15,624 nt of DNA from Candidatus Harrisonbacteria bacterium CG10_big_fil_rev_8_21_14_0_10_44_23 (GTDB lineage: Bacteria > Patescibacteriota > Minisyncoccia > UBA6257 > 1-14-0-10-44-23): contig PFBB01000035.1 of NCBI GenBank assembly GCA_002773475.1, positions 1 through 15,624 of the forward strand, written 5' to 3'. Positions 7,630-14,192 of this stretch are shown here, one piece after another. Position 1 is the stretch's first letter. Each line of letters starts with the position of its first letter. The notes beneath the pieces were generated by a model, which was not told the DNA's origin, did no database searches, and saw only the letters and a list, made by a program, of their open reading frames with translations. Position numbers and translations under genes: made by a program.

Positions 7630-7723
7630 GTAGCGAGCCAGGGCTTGCCCCTTTGGCTCTGCTACAGCTCGGCTAGCTCAACCGCTGATTATGCCATCGA
7701 TTTAGCTAGCCGAGCAGGGGCAA
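7630..7723. repeat. GC-rich compound inverted repeat just after mltG
   Basis: A 12-bp arm GCTCGGCTAGCT (7667-7678) is matched exactly by its reverse complement at 7704-7715 across a 25-nt loop. The stem continues with TTGCCCCT (7645-7652) against AGGGGCAA (7716-7723), the left arm carrying a 14-nt insert between the two parts, for 20 paired bases in all. A competing stem pairs GTAGCGAGCCA (7630-7640) with TGGCTCTGCTAC (7654-7665), with one bulged base. It begins 20 nt after the mltG stop codon. It could act as a terminator, as an RNA 3'-end stabiliser or as a small dispersed repeat element; there is no T tract directly after it. Confidence 0.7.
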
Positions 7724-7743
7724 TTAATTTTGTTTAAAGAGAA

Positions 7744-8712
7744 CTATCTTTTGAGGAATTGATCAATTTTTTCCTGGTGTTCAAGGAGGGTTTTGGAGAA
7801 TATAGTCTCTTTTGTTTCTGGGTGAGAGATATAGAAAAAGTAATCTGTTTTTTCTGGAAACATTGCCGCCTCGATGGAATCTAGGCCGGGGTTAGCAATT
7901 GGTCCCGGAGGTAAGCCAGATATTTTGTAGGTATCGTAGGCAGGGCCATGGATCTTGGCATATATAGAAGTGACGTCGATTTGAAGGCGCATCCCCTCTC
8001 GAAGCCGATTCTGAATTATGCCAGAGACTATCTTTCGCTCCTGTGAGTCGGGGACTTCTTTTTCAATCATTGAGGCGATGGTTAGCATTTTAGAGATTGA
8101 GACCTGTCCAACTGATAGCAGGGGCAGGGCCTTTTCTTCAAACGCATCTAAAAATTTTCTTATGATTTCTTCGGGGTCGGCACTGAGAGAGAAATCGTAG
8201 GTGTCTGGAAATAGATAGCCCTCAAAGCTGCGCTGCCCAATTAAAAAATCATAGTCAGCCTCTAGATCGGAAACTGGGAAGGAGCTTAGTTGTCCGGACT
8301 TAATAATGCCCAACTGGCTGAGGCGTTCATCAATTTGGTTGACCGTTAGGCCTTCTTGGATAACTACTCGAGCATGATTGGGTGGTCCGGCGACAAACAT
8401 AGAAACTATTTCTGGGGTGGAAGAAGATAGATTAATTTCGTAAAGTCCTGGCTTAAGTAGGTGCGCGTTGCCAGTAAATAGATTATAAAGCTTAAAGATA
8501 GAAGATGACTTTATTAGTCCCTCATCCTCTAGGCTTTGGGCAACCTGAGACAATCCGGTGCCTTTAGCGATCGAGAAAGCTAGAGTGGAGGTGGCGGTAA
8601 AATCATCTACTTGCTCCTGAGCCGGTCCTGGACCGAGCATAAAAAGGTAGTATGGAAACCAGAGAATAATTAGAGTTACCGAAATTAAGAGAATAGTAGG
8701 AAAAATTTTCAT
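7744..8712 (-). CDS. mltG: endolytic murein transglycosylase MltG
   Basis: MltG cleaves nascent peptidoglycan strands at the outer face of the membrane and is thought to end glycan polymerisation. The 322-residue protein has one N-terminal membrane anchor (about residues 4-27), a LysM-like subdomain region (about 45-110) and the YceG-type catalytic domain. Visible signatures are FEGYLFPDTY (163-172), ASMIEKE with the likely catalytic glutamate E217 (E. coli E218), NRL, LQIDVTSIYA, GLPPGPIANPG (266-276) and YFFYIS. Length is normal for the family. Its ATG lies 8 nt after the rodA stop codon, so it closes the cell-wall operon; beyond it comes the inverted-repeat spacer. There is no Shine-Dalgarno sequence (TTCATCTT before the ATG), as with its neighbours. 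Confidence 0.97.
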   Translation of the reverse strand: MKIFPTILLISVTLIILWFPYYLFMLGPGPAQEQVDDFTATSTLAFSIAKGTGLSQVAQSLEDEGLIKSSSIFKLYNLFTGNAHLLKPGLYEINLSSSTPEIVSMFVAGPPNHARVVIQEGLTVNQIDERLSQLGIIKSGQLSSFPVSDLEADYDFLIGQRSFEGYLFPDTYDFSLSADPEEIIRKFLDAFEEKALPLLSVGQVSISKMLTIASMIEKEVPDSQERKIVSGIIQNRLREGMRLQIDVTSIYAKIHGPAYDTYKISGLPPGPIANPGLDSIEAAMFPEKTDYFFYISHPETKETIFSKTLLEHQEKIDQFLKR

Positions 8713-8720
8713 AAGATGAA

Positions 8721-9839
8721 TTAGCTTTCAAACATTATATCAGAGTGGAGAATAGCAGATCGAGGTTGATGTGCAAAACGTCGAGCAGATTGAATCATTC
8801 CCAAAAGAACACAATTGACGATAATGCTCGATCCTCCATAGCTAAGAAAGGGAAACGTTAGGCCGATAACGGGAAGCATTCCCGTCGCAGAGCCAACGTT
8901 AATAATGAATTGAGTGAGAAATAAAATTGCGCTACCGAGGCAAAGCAGTCGATAGAAATTAGATTCGCTAAAAAGGCCAATATGGATAGTTCGTAAAATT
9001 AAAATAAGAAATGCAACCAACACCAACACGCCACCAAATAAGCCCCATTCTTCAATTAGGGATGCATAAACAAAGTCGGTGGCCGCTTCTGGTAAAAAAC
9101 CCAACTGAGTTTGCGTCCCCCGCCCATAGCCCTGTCCAAACAGCCCGCCAGAACCGATGGCGATCTTGGCTTGGATGGTGCTGTAGTTTACTCCAAGGGG
9201 GTCGTAGTCTGGCTGAAAGAAGCCAACAATGCGTTCTTGCTGGTAGGGGGCTAAAACAAAGAACCAGGCGATCAATAGGGCTAAAAGAGCGACGACCACT
9301 CCGGTCAAGAAATGTTTAAGCTTGATGCCACTAACCATCAGAAAACCAGCCCAGATTGCGACCAAAACAATTACCGACCCCATGTCGGGCTGAAGGAAGA
9401 TCAACAAAGATGGAATAGCTAGATAAACAAATGATTTAAATATGTTGGTAAGTCGGGCAATGCCAATGTGCCGATAGGAAAAGAAGTAAGAAAATAAAAT
9501 AATTAAAGCAACTTTCATAAACTCTGCCACTTGGAAACGTAGCGTGCCAATAACTATCCAGCCTTTGATCCCTCGGATAGTGGGCGCAAAAAATAGGGTG
9601 AGCACCAAAAGAGTTAAAGCGGCAAGATAAATTGCCAAGATAATCATGGGGTAAGACTTGAGGGCTTTCCAATTCAAAACCGATAAGCCGAATAACAAAA
9701 TTAAACCTAGGACAACAGAAATTAATTGCTGAAAGAAAAGGCTAGAGTTGGCAGAGTAGATAGATAAAAGCCCCGCACCCATCAATAAGAAGGCTGCTGA
9801 ATTTAATAACCAGTCTTGTCGAAAAATTACTTGGCGCAT
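8721..9839 (-). CDS. rodA: RodA/FtsW-family SEDS peptidoglycan glycosyltransferase (RodA type)
   Basis: SEDS proteins polymerise lipid II into glycan strands together with a class B penicillin-binding protein. The 372-residue sequence is a polytopic membrane protein of about ten hydrophobic segments. Family marks are GIKGWI (90-95), LQPDMGS (149-155), GSGGLFGQGYGRGTQTQLGF, then FLPEAATDFVYA with D255 at the position of the catalytic aspartate, and the C-terminal signature NVGSATGMLPVIGL with FLSYGGSS. Overall likeness is to RodA rather than FtsW, but no mreBCD or pbp2 genes are in the window to confirm an elongasome role. The usual QPSE motif is FQVAEFMK (102-109), with proline and serine replaced. 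It starts 10 nt after the upstream membrane-protein gene and is followed by mltG after 8 nt. Confidence 0.95.
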   Translation of the reverse strand: MRQVIFRQDWLLNSAAFLLMGAGLLSIYSANSSLFFQQLISVVLGLILLFGLSVLNWKALKSYPMIILAIYLAALTLLVLTLFFAPTIRGIKGWIVIGTLRFQVAEFMKVALIILFSYFFSYRHIGIARLTNIFKSFVYLAIPSLLIFLQPDMGSVIVLVAIWAGFLMVSGIKLKHFLTGVVVALLALLIAWFFVLAPYQQERIVGFFQPDYDPLGVNYSTIQAKIAIGSGGLFGQGYGRGTQTQLGFLPEAATDFVYASLIEEWGLFGGVLVLVAFLILILRTIHIGLFSESNFYRLLCLGSAILFLTQFIINVGSATGMLPVIGLTFPFLSYGGSSIIVNCVLLGMIQSARRFAHQPRSAILHSDIMFES

Positions 9840-9849
9840 CGATGTTGAG

Positions 9850-10626
9850 CTATTGTAGCGGCTCTAGGTAGAGATCGAATTGAAGTTCGTTGTCGGCCAG
9901 CCCAGGAGAGATCGGCATAATTATCGAAAACTCTTTTTCGCTGAAAGCTGGGATGTCTTCAAGAAGCGTCTTAGAGGCGGCTACTAGCCCTCCAATCCTA
10001 TCACTAACTCGGGCATGAATTGAAGCCTGCTGCAAAATGAAGGAATTATTGTTGCTCAGAACTCCGGTGATGATAACTTCATCGCGATCGCTTTTAGCGG
10101 TTGAAACTTCAAGTTTGGTTTGGCGAGCTTGGATGCCGGGCTTGGGAAACTCATCCCGAAGGACCCAATCAATGTTTGAAATTAGCACCTCGCTGCGCTT
10201 GATTCGGTCGGGATTAATCTTTAGGTTTGGGTGAGTGATAAACTTTACTTCGCCAGCATAAATAAAGGATTGCTCTTCGATCGTGCTGATCAGCTCGTCT
10301 TGGGAGCCGTAGAAATTAATTGTGTAGAGAAACTCTTTGGCGGCGTGGGTGGCGTTGGAGTTTCTGAATTGGACAATAAAACTGGAACCACCACCGGGAA
10401 CGGAAAGCAAAACTCCTGGGAGAACGCGGATTGGATCTAGCTCACGAATGGCACAACTTTCGCATGGTCCGCCACAATCAACCCCCTCTTCTCCTTGATT
10501 TTGACTTCGGTCAAAACAGGTCGGCTCTGGCTGAATTAGGTAAAGATAAACTGCAAATAGGATTCCTACTAAAAGAAGTAGGTAGAAGATTCCGTAGATG
10601 ATTTGCTTGATAATCCGATAAGTCAT
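9850..10626 (-). CDS. membrane-anchored protein with four-cysteine motif, function unknown (258 aa)
   Basis: I do not recognise a characterised family. Residues 8-31 form one membrane segment. Directly outside it is a short cysteine cluster, C37, C51, C55 and C58, in the pattern CFDRSQNQGEEGVDCGGPC followed by ESC. The aspartates and glycines make it look like a small metal- or disulfide-stabilised motif, and similar motifs occur in uncharacterised Parcubacteria-type envelope proteins. The rest is predicted beta-rich and may be two Ig-like domains (about 65-155 and 165-256); the second, with VIITGVLSNNNSF and RVSDRIGGLVAASKTLLEDI, resembles FxLYD-type domains. The start lies 1 nt after the mraY stop, and rodA follows after 10 nt, so it is co-transcribed with lipid-I synthesis and glycan polymerisation genes. 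A role in envelope assembly is an inference from position. Confidence 0.9.
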   Translation of the reverse strand: MTYRIIKQIIYGIFYLLLLVGILFAVYLYLIQPEPTCFDRSQNQGEEGVDCGGPCESCAIRELDPIRVLPGVLLSVPGGGSSFIVQFRNSNATHAAKEFLYTINFYGSQDELISTIEEQSFIYAGEVKFITHPNLKINPDRIKRSEVLISNIDWVLRDEFPKPGIQARQTKLEVSTAKSDRDEVIITGVLSNNNSFILQQASIHARVSDRIGGLVAASKTLLEDIPAFSEKEFSIIMPISPGLADNELQFDLYLEPLQ

Positions 10627-10627
10627 C

Positions 10628-11680
10628 TTAAAACATTTGATTAAGGAAAAAGACCACTAGGCCAAGAGAGGCAAAGATAACCGTGATTATCCAAAAGCGC
10701 ATAGTGACTCGGGTTTCGTGCCAGCCCAATGCTTCAAAATGGTGATGAATGGGCGCCGATAAAAACACTTTCTTTTTTCGAATCTTTTTGCTCAACACCT
10801 GGATGATTACCGAAGAGGACTCGAGGATAAAAATTGGAGCAAAAAAGATCAACAAAAGTGGGGTGTTGGTAAGCATAGCTATCACGCCAATAGTGATACC
10901 CAAAGACATGGAGCCAGTATCTCCCATAAAGAATTTGGCGGGATAGATGTTAAACCAGAGGAAGGCCATGAGGGCGCCGATGATCACTCCACTAAATGCG
11001 GCAAGGTGAAAGCGCCCAAGGGAAAAGGCGACGACAGTGAGGGCGGCGAAGGTGAAGAGCATGATGCCACCAGCCAAGCCGTCTAAACCATCGGCTTCGT
11101 TGGCGGAGAAGGCGCTGGCGACTAAGATAAATACAAAAACTGGAACATACCAGAGCCCGAGGTGAAAGTTGCCAACAAAGGGAATATTAAATAGGTCCCA
11201 GTCTAGACGGTAGAAAAACCAGAGAGCGCCGATTAGAGAAAAGATGCTGTAGATGGCAAGTCGGTGGCGCATTTTAAGTCCTCCCCCTCGAGGACCAATT
11301 TTCCTAACTCCCATTAGGTCATCGATAAACCCAACAATAGCGGCCGCAAAAAGAGCGGCAAGAGGAAGGTAGGTTTCGGCTCGATTAACAAAATTTAGAT
11401 ATCCCCAAAAACCGTCGAAGATGGTGGAAAAGAAAAAGATTAAGACCGCTAAAACTAAAACTGTCAGCCAAATTACAATCCCCCCCATAGTGGGCGTGCC
11501 CGCCTTCCCTTTGTGGAGCTCGTGAAAGATCGGCGCGTCCTTTTCGGGTTTGATGTTCTTTTTAAATTTTAGTGAACTAATAAAACGAAAAACTAGTGGG
11601 GTTAGCCCAAAGGCCAGCAAAAAAGATAGCATGGTGAGGCCAAGGACTCGGACCGCCTGGAGGACGACATAGTTAATCAT
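10628..11680 (-). CDS. mraY: phospho-N-acetylmuramoyl-pentapeptide transferase MraY
   Basis: MraY transfers phospho-MurNAc-pentapeptide from UDP to undecaprenyl phosphate, making lipid I at the inner face of the membrane. The 350-residue protein has about ten membrane segments, normal for the family. Visible motifs are HKGKAGTPTMGG (56-67), the Mg2+-site DD pair in GFIDDLMGVRK (D120, D121), NEADGLDGLAGG (194-205; NLTDGLDGLA in many bacteria), FMGDTGSMSLG with D254, and the uridine-pocket histidines in APIHHHFEALGWHE (H312-H314). Its start overlaps the end of the dacA-like gene by 8 bp, and the Cys4 membrane protein begins 1 nt after its stop. It is apart from murE, murF and murD, which are not in this window. 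Confidence 0.98.
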   Translation of the reverse strand: MINYVVLQAVRVLGLTMLSFLLAFGLTPLVFRFISSLKFKKNIKPEKDAPIFHELHKGKAGTPTMGGIVIWLTVLVLAVLIFFFSTIFDGFWGYLNFVNRAETYLPLAALFAAAIVGFIDDLMGVRKIGPRGGGLKMRHRLAIYSIFSLIGALWFFYRLDWDLFNIPFVGNFHLGLWYVPVFVFILVASAFSANEADGLDGLAGGIMLFTFAALTVVAFSLGRFHLAAFSGVIIGALMAFLWFNIYPAKFFMGDTGSMSLGITIGVIAMLTNTPLLLIFFAPIFILESSSVIIQVLSKKIRKKKVFLSAPIHHHFEALGWHETRVTMRFWIITVIFASLGLVVFFLNQMF

Positions 11681-12710
11681 TTTTGAACTGATTTTTATAT
11701 TCTGCTAATAACTTTTCCGTATCAGAGAATCGATCTTTGCTGCCAAGTACTAAAACCATAATGGTTTTTCCTTGATAATTAAAGAGGGAAACAAAGTTTC
11801 CGTCGGCGGCCTCAATATAACCGGTCTTTCCACCAAGAAAGTCGGGTTGGCCGGCAAATTCAATGATAGAGAAAAGCTGTCTTTGATCTCCGCTGTTTTG
11901 CTCGATGATGAAATCTGTTTTTAGCCGAGATTTTACCAAAATCTCAGGATGAGAGCTGCGGATATAAATTAGAAGCCTCTCAAGATCTTCGGGGGTGGAC
12001 TGGTTTAAATAAGAAAGCCCAGTTGGATCAACAAAATTAGTATCAAACATTCCCAGGTCTTTCGCCTTATCGTTCATTTTTTGGATAAATTCCCCATTTG
12101 GCAGTTCTTCGGATACGGCGGTGGAGGCGTCATTGCTTGAGACCATCATCATTGATTTTAATAAATCGGCTAGAGTGTAACGCTCGCCGACACTCATTCC
12201 TCCAGCCATTCCTTCGGCGGCGATAGCGCTGGGGCTCATGATGATAAATTTATTTGGGTCTAGCTCTTCGATGGCGACGGTGGCGGTCATCAATTTTGTA
12301 ATCGAGGCAATTGGCCAGAGGTTGTTAGCATAACTGTCTAATTGGTTGGAGTCTCTTTCGCCCAGTTCTTTTACTAGATAGGAGGCAGCTTGAATTGAAT
12401 TACTGCTGTCTGTCCCTAAGTTGGTCTGATTTTGGTCTTGGATACTTGAGTCGCCGCCGGCTTGGGAGTTGTCCTTGAGAACATTAGTTTTTATATCTAT
12501 GTTGTGAACTGCCTCGGTGTTTTTCCTTGCGGCAATGTCGGCAAGGGTGGGTGAACCGATCTCGACTGGGGCGGCAACACTAGCCCCGGCGACGTTATAT
12601 TGCTCCTTTGGAGATTTGACCAAGGGGGCACTTTGGCTGACGTAAAAAAATATCGCTACGGCGAGAAACAGAATAGAAAAAATAAAACTATGTTTGTGAA
12701 ACTCATTCAT
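11673..12710 (-). CDS. dacA: D-alanyl-D-alanine carboxypeptidase, peptidase S11 (DacA/PBP5-like)
   Basis: This enzyme removes the terminal D-alanine from peptidoglycan pentapeptide stems. The 345-residue protein has an N-terminal hydrophobic segment (about 8-25; anchor or uncleaved signal), a low-complexity Ser/Asn/Gln-rich linker (about 40-115) and an S11 catalytic domain. The three active-site motifs are intact: SITK (nucleophile S136, K139), SSN (S191-N193) and GGKTG (K295-G297). The usual C-terminal PBP5 beta domain and amphipathic helix are missing, so attachment is probably N-terminal. It opens the mraY-rodA-mltG operon and overlaps mraY by 8 bp. Its upstream spacer contains a nine-G run. 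A second S11 domain lies in the fusion gene at 14173-15588; the two share the motifs but are clearly diverged paralogues. Confidence 0.95.
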   Translation of the reverse strand: MNEFHKHSFIFSILFLAVAIFFYVSQSAPLVKSPKEQYNVAGASVAAPVEIGSPTLADIAARKNTEAVHNIDIKTNVLKDNSQAGGDSSIQDQNQTNLGTDSSNSIQAASYLVKELGERDSNQLDSYANNLWPIASITKLMTATVAIEELDPNKFIIMSPSAIAAEGMAGGMSVGERYTLADLLKSMMMVSSNDASTAVSEELPNGEFIQKMNDKAKDLGMFDTNFVDPTGLSYLNQSTPEDLERLLIYIRSSHPEILVKSRLKTDFIIEQNSGDQRQLFSIIEFAGQPDFLGGKTGYIEAADGNFVSLFNYQGKTIMVLVLGSKDRFSDTEKLLAEYKNQFKND

Positions 12711-12877
12711 TTTGGGAAAGAAATATGAAGTATGAAGTATGAATCATGGGGGGGGGAGTTTAAATCAAATGTTAAAGTCTAAATTCTAAAGTTCAAATAA
12801 AATTCCCATTCCTCTATAACTGCTAACTAGTAGCTAGTCTACTGGAGACTAGGTCGCTATATGCTATTGGAATAATA
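12711..12877 (-). promoter_or_regulatory. spacer before dacA with short tandem repeats and a G9 run; possible promoter
   Basis: On the plus strand the spacer has a 7-bp unit (ATGAAGT) repeated two to three times near 12724-12744, a run of nine G at 12748-12756, then degenerate TTAAAGTCTAAATTCTAAAG-type sequence. A possible minus-strand promoter pairs TTTAAA with CATACT over 17 nt, each matching consensus at four of six positions, and the C tract lies inside that spacer. It is the only long gap between scpB and the wall operon, so a promoter here is expected; the exact boxes are uncertain. Confidence 0.35.
12834..12852. repeat. 7-bp hairpin downstream of scpB
   Basis: CTAGTCT is matched exactly by AGACTAG across a 5-nt loop, beginning 26 nt after the scpB stop codon. 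No T tract follows on the minus strand (CTACTAGTTAGC comes next), so it is not a standard intrinsic terminator, though its place suggests a 3'-end or processing structure for the upstream transcript. Confidence 0.5.
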
Positions 12878-13459
12878 TCAGTTTTCCTCCCGCCCTTCTA
12901 GGGATGGAATATCTTCGCCCGACTGGAGCTTCTCTAGGGCCTGGCTGAAGTTTTCATATTCTGGAAGCTCTTTTGACGAGCTAATACCAAGGTGCTGATA
13001 AAGCTCAAAACTTGGGCTGTATAGATAGATGTTTTTTCTCTCGGAGTCGGTTTCTCTATCGATTAGACCTCGGAGTAAAAGGTTGCGGATGATAAAGCTG
13101 GAGTTAACTCCCCTAACATAGTCGATTTGAGATCGTGGTATTGGGGCGGTGTAGGTGATAATTGCCAAAGTCTCAAGGGCGGCAGGACTGAGATCTTCTT
13201 TGAGTTCGGCTTTGACAATTTGTTCTAAAATAGGGGCGCAATCAGGATGCGTCACCATTTGCGCCTTATCTTTGTCTATTATCAAACTAAGCCCCGATCC
13301 CCTTTCTTCTAAAGAGACTTGTAGCGATTGGACCAAATCCTCTGCTTCGCCTTTTTTTAGTTTTAAAATTTTTTCGATTCGGCTCAAGCTCAGAGCTTCG
13401 CCGTAGTTAAAAAGCAGGGCTTCAAGTTGAGCAACTTTTTCTTTATTCATAAGTTTCAT
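12878..13459 (-). CDS. scpB: segregation and condensation protein B
   Basis: ScpB dimers bind the kleisin ScpA and regulate the SMC condensin complex during chromosome segregation. The 193-residue protein shows the usual two winged-helix domains: the first in residues 5-75 (VAQLEALLFNYGEALSLSRI opening, LEERGSGLSLIIDK wing) and the second in 85-155 (LSPAALETLAIITYTAPIPR, IDYVRGVNS, LLLRGLIDR). The tail of about 35 residues is acidic and probably flexible. It overlaps scpA by 17 bp, indicating translational coupling. M4 is an equally possible start and would shorten the overlap; an AGGA about 13 nt upstream of M1 is too distant to decide. smc itself is not in the window. Confidence 0.96.
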   Translation of the reverse strand: MKLMNKEKVAQLEALLFNYGEALSLSRIEKILKLKKGEAEDLVQSLQVSLEERGSGLSLIIDKDKAQMVTHPDCAPILEQIVKAELKEDLSPAALETLAIITYTAPIPRSQIDYVRGVNSSFIIRNLLLRGLIDRETDSERKNIYLYSPSFELYQHLGISSSKELPEYENFSQALEKLQSGEDIPSLEGREEN

Positions 13460-14192
13460 TATTAGACTTAATTCCTATTTCGCCAAATTGTTCTTCTTGG
13501 GTTAGGTCGACCATGTGGTTGGCAAATAGATGGAGGACGGCAAGGAAGGAGACAACTACTTCGTGGCGGGGCTGATCACTGGTGAGTTTGTGAAAGCTGT
13601 GATTAAGGGCAGAAGTAATCCTTTCTTGGATTTGGCGCATTTTATCCTGAAGACTGATGGTGCTGATAACGACTCGGTATTGTGGGGCCTTGTGTTCTTG
13701 CTCGGTCTTCAGTAGACGGGAAACACATTGAGCAAAATTTGTAGCTTTAATCTGCTTTGAGGGGAAAAATACTCGCTGTGATCCCAGCCCAAGCAAAAGT
13801 GGCCGAGAAAAGCTCTGCTGTTGGCTTTGCCAAAACTGCTCAAGATAGGCCGAAGCATTGACCTCCCCTTTTGGTCGGCGAGAAGAAAATTTTCGATAAA
13901 GCTCAAGTCGTTTTTCTAAGTCGTGGATATCGGCTTCCTCTTCTTGAGATAGCTCCAAAGATGGCAATAGTTGCTTTGACTTAAGCAGCATTAACTTTGA
14001 GGCGATGGAAATAAAGTCGGCTAAAAAAGCTGGGGCAATACTTTCCTCATTTTTTTTGACGTATTCGAGAAAATCTTCGGTGACCAAAGCTAGGCCGATA
14101 GTAGAGACGTCAACCTCCCTTTGCTCGATTAGTTCGAGGAGTTTGCCGAGTGGCCCCTGAAAGTTTTCTATATTAACGCTGTAAGTCTGCAT
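13443..14192 (-). CDS. scpA: segregation and condensation protein A (kleisin)
   Basis: ScpA is the kleisin that bridges the SMC heads and binds ScpB. The 249-residue sequence opens with the conserved N-terminal helix region, NFQGPLGKLLELIEQREVDV (residues 9-28; FEGPLDLLLxLI in most bacteria), continues with TEDFLEYV and LADFISIASKLMLLKSKQLLP, and has the variable middle and a C-terminal winged-helix region with VVVSFLAVLHLFANHMVDLTQ. Length is normal. It overlaps the upstream fusion gene by 20 bp and scpB by 17 bp, so all three are probably translated from one mRNA. The start has no Shine-Dalgarno sequence (CTCGAAAACA before the ATG). Confidence 0.95.
   Translation of the reverse strand: MQTYSVNIENFQGPLGKLLELIEQREVDVSTIGLALVTEDFLEYVKKNEESIAPAFLADFISIASKLMLLKSKQLLPSLELSQEEEADIHDLEKRLELYRKFSSRRPKGEVNASAYLEQFWQSQQQSFSRPLLLGLGSQRVFFPSKQIKATNFAQCVSRLLKTEQEHKAPQYRVVISTISLQDKMRQIQERITSALNHSFHKLTSDQPRHEVVVSFLAVLHLFANHMVDLTQEEQFGEIGIKSNNETYE

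Larger units (their letters stand above)
7409..7743. other. 335-nt intergenic spacer between mltG and the AbrB-like gene
   Basis: No coding sequence is visible. In transcription order it contains a GC-rich inverted-repeat structure (7630-7723), an AT-rich stretch, a perfect 40-bp A/T palindrome (7537-7576) and a 16-bp direct repeat (7428-7443 and 7469-7484). Between the repeat copies lies a purine-rich G tract (GTGGGGCGGGAGGCGAGAG on the plus strand). A minus-strand TATAAT lies near 7614-7619, with no good -35 hexamer. This spacer presumably ends the cell-wall operon and carries the promoter of the AbrB-like gene. Confidence 0.6.

Noticed and set aside
7537..7723. Palindromes as ends of an insertion sequence
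   Set aside because: No transposase frame lies between or beside them, and no target-site duplication is visible.
9011..9319. Plus-strand 102-codon open frame opposite rodA
   Set aside because: It lies wholly antisense to a clear membrane enzyme gene and its translation shows no domain or membrane pattern.
12878..12900. Intrinsic terminator for scpB
   Set aside because: The only hairpin downstream (12834-12852) lacks a following T tract.
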